A DNA stretch of 64,000 nucleotides, from assembly GCA_023376005.1 (NCBI GenBank), contig CM042156.1, positions 41,641,156 through 41,705,155 on the forward strand. Reading direction: 5' to 3'. Positions 58,690-64,000 of this stretch are shown piece by piece. The notes below the pieces were generated by a model, which saw nothing but the letters and a program-made list of their open reading frames with translations, was not told where the DNA came from and made no database searches. The stretch is from Doryteuthis pealeii. Its lineage: Eukaryota > Mollusca > Cephalopoda > Myopsida > Loliginidae. Each line of letters begins with the position of its first letter. Positions within the stretch are counted from its first letter, which is position 1. The translations under genes and the position numbers were made by a program.

Positions 58690-59283
58690 TTGTTTTGTTT
58701 TACAGCATATCAACCTCAGTGGGTCATTTAATGCCAATAAAGTTTTGAAATAAATCAATTCTTAATGGATAATACAATTTTTTTATAAATACATTTTTCT
58801 ATTTAACCCATAGATGGGACCCTAACAGATACTACCACTCCGGGTCAGAGTGGACCAGGGAGCAATGGTGATGAAGGAGTGCTCCACATTCCCCAAACCT
58901 CCAGAACTGGAACCTCACCATCAGATAGAGTTTAACGCCATACCCAGGACATGTAGACCCGCAGCCACCACCTTCTAGCACCCATATGATAAAAAGGGGT
59001 TGGGGCTTGCCGTAAGGGCAATAGGGTTGGGAAAATCATATAGATGCTTGGGTTTGACGTGACCAGCCGATTGATCGGAGGGGGTCTCTTCGACCGCCTG
59101 TCTAGCCCAAGATAGGGCCAAAGTGGAGTATTGCATGTCATGAACTGCTCATCCACCTGGTCTCTATCCTTAAGCATCACGGGTCGCCACCCACGGCCAA
59201 CAGGTGGCCCCATTGGGGGAGTCTTACCCCTCTGCAGAGGTGCAGTCAGTGCATTCTAACACCCCACCAACAGGGTGGTGGCT
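58690..59283 (-). mobile_element. Repeat G, ~600 bp, with shared 3' tail and a conserved reading frame
   Basis: On the minus strand the 5' side has a 93-codon frame (58932-59213) starting MGPPVGRGWRPVM and including EQF, then LGLDRRSKRPPP and NRLVTSNPS. The 3' side ends in GACCCACTGAGGTTGATATG, the tail also used by T3 and 5S-derived SINEs. A sister copy reads MGPPVGHGWQPVM and NRLVMSSPSTYMI in the same frame. No protein family recognised. It could be the 3' end of a LINE that supplies the SINE tails, or a long composite SINE. Confidence 0.55.
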
Positions 59284-59347
59284 TAAATAGAAAAAACGAG
59301 TTCAAAAATGTTTTAAAGAATCAAGAATGAATAAAACAAAATGTCAA

Positions 59348-59587
59348 AAATTACCGGACCATATGACCTTTAGGCACCCCTTTTGCTTTGCTGATTCATA
59401 AGTACATTTTTTTCATTTACACCGTCAAAATCTGGTTGTTTGTTAACAGACGATTTTTAGAGGTTTTTTTAAATTATAAAACTAACTCCTAACAAACAAC
59501 CGGATGTTGACGGTGTAAATGAAAAAAATGTACTTATGAATCAGCAAAGCAAAAGGGGTGCCTAAAGGTCATATGATCCAAATTACC
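59348..59587. mobile_element. Foldback MITE, family P3, second copy, 8-bp target duplication
   Basis: The element (59356-59579, 224 bp) has the same termini and internal CGGTTGTTTG/CAAACAACCG arms as 56184-56399. AAATTACC flanks it at 59348-59355 and 59580-59587. The loop differs (AAATTATAAAACTAACTCC). Confidence 0.9.
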
Positions 59588-59692
59588 CAACAGCAGTTGA
59601 CATTCAGTAAAATCCAAAAAGCCAACCAAAATTATTCACCAGGAAATATTTGATTGAATACAAAACTTTTATTTTCTTACAAAGAAAATAGG

Positions 59693-60350
59693 TATTAAAG
59701 GACTATTTGCTCGTAAATTCCTACCATAAAATAAACTGAACCCCCATTTTATGTCCGTGTTTTTGCAATAAATGTTTTACTTTTCTTGCACCCGTTATGT
59801 TACAATACTAAATATATTTCCTTTATTTATTTTAATATTCACTTCAATGTGTATATTCTAAAACCTTTTATTTTGTGAGAATGCTTAGTTTTAAAGTGGG
59901 GGTTCGTTTTTACACTTCAACTTTTTACTTGTAAATTCCTACCATAAAATGCCCAAGCCTAATTTTATGGCAGGAATTTACGAGTAAAAAATTGAATATT
60001 ACTTTTTGTTGTTGTTATTTCTTTTATTTTTGGCTTTGGTACTCTAAAATAAAAACGTCAGATTTTAATCATCGTCGACGAAAAAACAAAATTACGGTCA
60101 TAAAAGAAGGATCCAATTTATGCCTAAATTGTAAAACGAGCCCCCACTTTAAAACTAAACATTCTCACAAAATAAAAACTTTTAGAATATGCACATTGAA
60201 ATGAATATTAAAATAAATAAAGAAAATATATTCAGTATTGTAAAATAACGGGTGCAAGAAAAATAAAACATTTAATACAAAAACACGGACATAAAATGGG
60301 GGTTCAGTTTATTTCATGGTAGGAATTTACGAGCAAATAGTCCTTTATTA
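59693..60350. mobile_element. Foldback element, long form, with TATTA target duplication
   Basis: The element (59698-60345, 648 bp) has arms of about 220 bp starting AAGGACTATTTGCTCGTAAA with the right arm its inverse. TATTA flanks both sides. The spacer (about 59916-60126) carries its own small hairpin repeating the arm motif GTAAATTCCTACCATAAAAT. Arm sequence is shared with 28796-29083. The 70-codon ORF in the spacer has no recognisable domain. Confidence 0.88.
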
Positions 60351-60628
60351 CCAGAAAATATACATTGATTTACAAAATATTTCTTTGTAAGCAATTTTCT
60401 TTTCATATCAATGTTCAAATGAAATCATAATAAATCTATGAAATAAATAAAATCCAAAGATAGATTAGTATAAGCAGAATTAAAGAAATAAGTACATAAA
60501 AAAATCACAAAAAATAACAACCAGCTTCATATTAGTTTTGTGTAGATAGAGTAATTAAATATAATTAATTAAATTAAATTACCACAACCAGAAAAATGTA
60601 CAACATGCAGAACACTGTTATGATTTTT
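60346..60628. other. Gene-free AT-rich DNA
   Basis: No feature recognised. Confidence 0.4.
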
Positions 60629-60926
60629 GTGGCCATCCTTAGGGTATGGGTATTTGCCTCATACCCCACTTGTATGGGCTGGGCACAAGGCTTTGTTTTA
60701 ACGAGAAAGAACAAAAATTGCATCGATCCTGTCGGCATTCCCCCACAAGGGGGTTGCCTCAGGTACTGGGCAATAAACCCACCACCGCCCCCAAGGGGGC
60801 AGGTATTGCCTGGGGGGATTGCCCCCTGGGATCGATGCTATCATTTATTACTTAACCTGATCCAGTGGCTGAAGCACACTGTACCCCCGCCCCGAAAGAC
60901 GAGACAAGCTCGTGGCTATCCTTAGG
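60629..60926. other. GC-rich structured segment between imperfect 15-bp direct repeats
   Basis: GTGGCCATCCTTAGG (60629-60643) and GTGGCTATCCTTAGG (60912-60926) flank 268 bp that is far more GC-rich than its surroundings. Inside, GCATCGATCC (60719-60728) is inverted at 60829-60838, with further matching G and C runs (CATTCCCCC / GGGGGATTG), so a stem-loop of about 120 nt is possible. No box A/B or tail typical of the other SINEs here. The overlapping Pro-rich ORFs are by-products of C/G runs. Confidence 0.4.
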
Positions 60927-61189
60927 CTTCAAGCAAGAGCACTGTCCAGCAGAGATCCTTTGTGTTAAGCAGAGCGCAATCCTTTGGTTGTTCCTTGGTG
61001 CTCGTCAGTGATGCAGGTCCATTCATCAATGAGTGCAAATGGACGTCTGTCAATATCAGCGATTAAATAGTTAACCAACCACGTATTCAGGCTGTTGATT
61101 GGCTGAGGTTTAAACCACATAACCTCACTTAGTCTATCAATTTAAGTGGTGGATTGCAGCATGACTTATATACCACAAAATAATTCAAC
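60927..61189. other. Unassigned DNA
   Basis: Less AT-rich than average; no gene or repeat family recognised. Confidence 0.3.
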
Positions 61190-61399
61190 ACACTGGAGAG
61201 CTGTTCAACCTTATTTGGTCTCCTCAGCAGGGTATACCACGATCCCCACCACTTGAGATCGAACCAGTGACCACAAAATGCAGAGCTGAAAAAGTGTTTT
61301 GGTTCTGCATTCTGTGGCTGCTGGTTCGAAATCCATCACTTGAGATTGTGGTATACACTGCCGAGGAGACCAAATAAGTTCAAAACAGTTGTCCAGTGT
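61190..61399. mobile_element. Foldback element of about 210 bp
   Basis: Imperfect palindrome: left end ACACTGGAGAGCTG, right end its inverse CAGTTGTCCAGTGT. The shared arm segment CTTATTTGGTCTCCTC is followed by GTATACCAC. The centre is near 61295. No target duplication I can defend. Confidence 0.75.
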
Positions 61400-61813
61400 T
61401 CCATATATCATACACAGTGTTTGCTAAATTTTCTGGTCATGGTAATTTAATTCATTAGTTTTGTCTTATTGAATTTCCATATGAAACATTTTGTTTATTA
61501 GAACCACTTAAATTAATGATGACACTGTTGATAAGGTATCTCATTCACTTTCAAAATGTAGAATTATTATGTTTTTAGTAAATGGGGGATAGTAAATGCA
61601 CAAATGTTTGTTGTAACATTTTAACAATAAGCATATTGAGTGAAAGGTACTGCTATCAATGGTGAGCAATAGGAGATTTAAAAAGTGTATAATTAAATTT
61701 AATTAAGAGACTATATAACACTGACAAGGCCAGGAACATACAGCTAGTTGCTAACAAATGATTACACCCTTATTTTTTAAAATAGAAAGTTAATTTTCTT
61801 CTAAACCAAATGT
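61400..61813. other. Gene-free AT-rich DNA
   Basis: No feature recognised; near 61640-61700 the words TGGTGAGCAATAGGAGATTT and AAAAAGTGTATAATTAAATT are the inverse of the flank of the repeat at 56695-56715. Confidence 0.4.
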
Positions 61814-62398
61814 AGGAGGATGGTTGGTTGGTTGGATTTTACGGCATGTCAATCCATGGGTTATTTTATGCCAAAGACGTTTTGTTTTGTCTATTCTTGA
61901 TGGGTACTCAATTTTTTAGACACATTTTTTTTTACTTAACCCATGGATGATATTCTAACAGGTACTATCACTCAGGGTCAGAGTGGACCTGGGAGTAGTG
62001 GTGATGAAGGGGTACTCCACATTCCCCAGAGCTCCAGAATTGGAACTTCACCATCAGATAGAAATTAACGTCATACCCAGAACATTAAGACCTTCAGTCA
62101 CAGCTTTCTAGCACATATATGATAAAATTGGTTGTGGGCTTTTCATAAGGACAATAGGGTTAGGACAATCATATAGGTGTTAGGGATTGATCAAAGGAGC
62201 CTCTCCGACCACCTGTCTAGTGTAAGGGCCAGAGTGGAATGTTGCATGTCATGGACGGCTCAGCCACCAGTCAGCACCCATGGCCAAACAGGTGGCTTTA
62301 TTAAGGTGTGTGTGTGTGTGGGGGGGTCCCCTTCTGCAGAAGTGCAGTCGGTGTATTCTTCTGCCCCAGCCAACAAGGTTTAAATATAGCCGGACTTT
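61814..62398 (-). mobile_element. Repeat G, full-length-like copy, minus strand
   Basis: Collinear with 58690-59283: tail inverse (ACGGCATGTCAATCCATGGG) at 61841, then CTCCAGAATTGGAACTTCACC, then TTGCATGTCATGGACGGCTC and GGCCAAACAGGTGGC. The reading frame is broken here. A GTGTGT and G-run insertion lies at 62307-62327. Confidence 0.6.
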
Positions 62399-62401
62399 AT
62401 A

Positions 62402-62712
62402 ACTCTAATGAAACACTACACAATCCTGCCCTGTCAGCTGGAGCTGTAAAATACACCGACTGCACCTCTGCAGAGGAGAAAGATTCCTGCCCCAAACAAT
62501 GGGGCCACCTGTTGGCCATGGGTGGCAACCTGTAATGCCTGAGGATAAGATTGTGGTGGCTGAGCAGTTTGTCAACCAGGTATTAAGTAGTCCCATGACA
62601 GGCAACACTTCACTTTGGTCCTTACTTGGGCTGGATGGGCGGTCGGAGAGGTCCAATCCAATGAATCGGCTGGTCATGTCAAGCCCTAGCACCTATATGA
62701 TTGTCCTGACCA
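62402..62712 (+). mobile_element. Repeat G, 5' part, plus strand, head-to-head with the previous copy
   Basis: The frame at 62499-62768 begins MGPPVGHGWQPVM and continues EQFVNQVLSS, LGLDGRSERSNPMNRLVMSS, which parallels the minus-strand frame at 58932-59213. The tail is missing. Together with 61814-62398 it forms an inverted repeat of about 300 bp arms. Confidence 0.6.
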
Positions 62713-62878
62713 TATTCATACAAATTGCTCTTATGGTAAACACCTTTCAAGTATGCAAAGGAATTTAATTGTTCAAACAATATTTGGAATATCAAAAAAT
62801 GATTAGCTATTTAAACACAGCCCTGGGAAACTAACTCTTGCCCACCCCCCCAAAAATATAGGCTTATATGTGTGTCTT

Positions 62879-63168
62879 TAGGAAGTGCATGGTGTAATGA
62901 TTAAAGTCATGGGAAATGGACTCGTCACCCCGAGTTAAAAATCCTGGACGTGGAAAATGCATTTCACTTAGCGCTAATACCCTTGGGAAAGGTATGAATC
63001 CTACTCTCCTTCCAGCTATGGGTAAATAGCAGGGCAGACTGGGTTCTTAACCATGGCTAGGTAACCAGTTTAGAAGGAAAACTCTGAATTCAAACCTGTT
63101 AAACTCCGCCTAAGAAATTGACCTTGTGTCACCTCCTACTCATGCGGAGGGGTTGGTAAATATATATA
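62879..63168 (+). repeat. tRNA-derived SINE, family T2, near full length
   Basis: GTGCATGGTGTAATGATTAAAG (box A region), a box B interrupted by an A run (GAGTTAAAAATCCTGG), the body TTAGCGCTAATACCCTTGGG, then AACTCTGAATTCAAACCTG, and the 3' end GGGGTTGGTAAATATATATA. Matches 23773-24075 and 55711-55968 in reverse. Confidence 0.85.
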
Positions 63169-63346
63169 TTTGATAATCAAAATGTTTTCAAATATTACTA
63201 AATCATCTTCATAACTTATTTTTCATATTTACCTATTAATTTTTCATCACACTGTCAGATTTATTTCCATTTCTTCCTAATATAATGATAAAATATAAAT
63301 GAAGGCAAACTGCTCTATAAGAAGAAGATCTGTAATTTTGAGACAA

Positions 63347-63404
63347 ATCAAGAAATTGACCGTGTGTCGTATCCTGCTCGTGCAGAGTTGGTAAATATAT
63401 ATAT
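63347..63404 (+). repeat. T2 SINE 3' fragment
   Basis: AAGAAATTGACCGTGTGTCG to GTTGGTAAATATATATATG repeats the last ~55 bp of the T2 family, without a head. Confidence 0.75.
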
Positions 63405-63763
63405 GTGTGTCTTTACATGCCCCCTTTTTATACCCTATCTTCATAGAGGGTTTTAGCTCACCAGCCCTGGAATTTCTACATACCATGTCACCACATGGAG
63501 ATGGCCATGCACGTAGCCATAGTTTCAAATTCAGTGATAATTCATGGGTTTTCCAGCTTTGCTGTTCTGCTGATGGTGGTAATAAACATTGAAATATTAA
63601 AAGCAATGTTAAAAAACAATAAATAAACAATAAAATGAAACAAATAGCTTTTTAAGAAAAGTTATTTTCATCAAATTTATTAAAATTTGTTAGATGAAAA
63701 TCAGTTATAATATTTAAAATAAACTTACCAATAATATCCATGACGGAAATAAATAATTATTGA

Positions 63764-63793
<30 letters not shown>
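63405..63793. other. Gene-free DNA
   Basis: Nothing supportable. The 61-codon plus and 117-codon minus ORFs overlap each other and have no splice or start context. An AT tract is at 63765-63788. Confidence 0.4.
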
Positions 63794-63796
<3 letters not shown>

Positions 63797-64000
63797 AGGT
63801 GTGTCAAAAAAGTGTTGAGATTGAAGCTGTATTAACCAAAATAGAAATGAAGAATGAATGGAACGTTAATTTTTTTTCAGAATACAAGGTGTGTCAAAAA
63901 GTACCAAGTTTAAAGCTGTATTTACCAAGATAGAAATGAAGAATGAATGGAACATTTTTTTTTTTTTCAGAATACAAGGTATGTCAAAAAATACAAAAAA
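63794..64000 (+). repeat. 90-bp tandem repeat starting with a mariner-TIR-like motif
   Basis: ACAAGGTGTGTCAAAAA occurs at 63794 and 63884 and (as ACAAGGTATGTCAAAAA) at 63974, exactly 90 bp apart. Each is followed by AGCTGTATT-ACCAA-ATAG and GAAATGAAGAATGAATGGAAC. The motif resembles mariner-type terminal repeats, so this may be a tandemly duplicated transposon end. The array continues beyond the window. Confidence 0.7.

Overview
The window is animal nuclear DNA: AT-rich, full of long A/T homopolymers and microsatellites, with no operons or bacterial ribosome sites and almost no long open reading frames. The repeat content points to a lophotrochozoan, most likely a mollusc: tRNA-derived and 5S-rRNA-derived SINEs, RTE-like, R4/Dong-like and Penelope-like retroelement remnants, mariner remnants, and foldback MITEs. 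The phylum call is an inference and the species cannot be named. I see no complete protein-coding gene with recognisable function. The best coding evidence is a pair of same-phase candidate terminal exons at the left edge (588-856). Functional RNA genes are more certain: one intact tRNA-Asp(GTC), a damaged second tRNA-Asp copy, and two identical tRNA-Ser(GCT) genes.

Layout. 1-10 kb holds the end of a possible plus-strand gene and AT-rich DNA with scattered SINEs. 10.2-29.46 kb and 29.9-48.9 kb are two nearly identical copies (A and B) of one ~19 kb segment, separated by a 45-base N gap (29862-29906). In order, each copy holds tRNA-like and 5S-derived SINEs, an older internal duplication with a 361-368 bp mariner-type MITE, a tRNA-SINE, an exon-like fragment, a 34-bp satellite array (3.7 kb in A, 4.9 kb in B), a decayed RTE-like retrotransposon with a 22/23-bp minisatellite, an R4/Dong-like retrotransposon 3' part with zinc knuckle and restriction-like endonuclease motifs, and a tRNA-Asp. 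The copies differ by discrete events: a SINE present only in B, a 2.3 kb Penelope-containing block and a foldback element present only in A, different array lengths, and small indels. This fits either a recent tandem duplication or two haplotypes scaffolded end to end; the gap exactly at the junction favours the second.

48.9-64 kb holds another R4/Dong-like fragment entering from a TAA microsatellite, three inverted SINEs of one family with two perfect 12-bp target duplications, the two tRNA-Ser genes, at least five foldback elements (three with clear 8-9 bp target duplications), a mariner transposase N-terminal remnant, and a ~600 bp repeat family whose 3' tail is shared with the 5S- and tRNA-derived SINEs.

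The window therefore reads as a repeat-driven intergenic landscape in which non-autonomous elements (SINEs, MITEs) greatly outnumber recognisable autonomous partners, with a few Pol III genes embedded in it.
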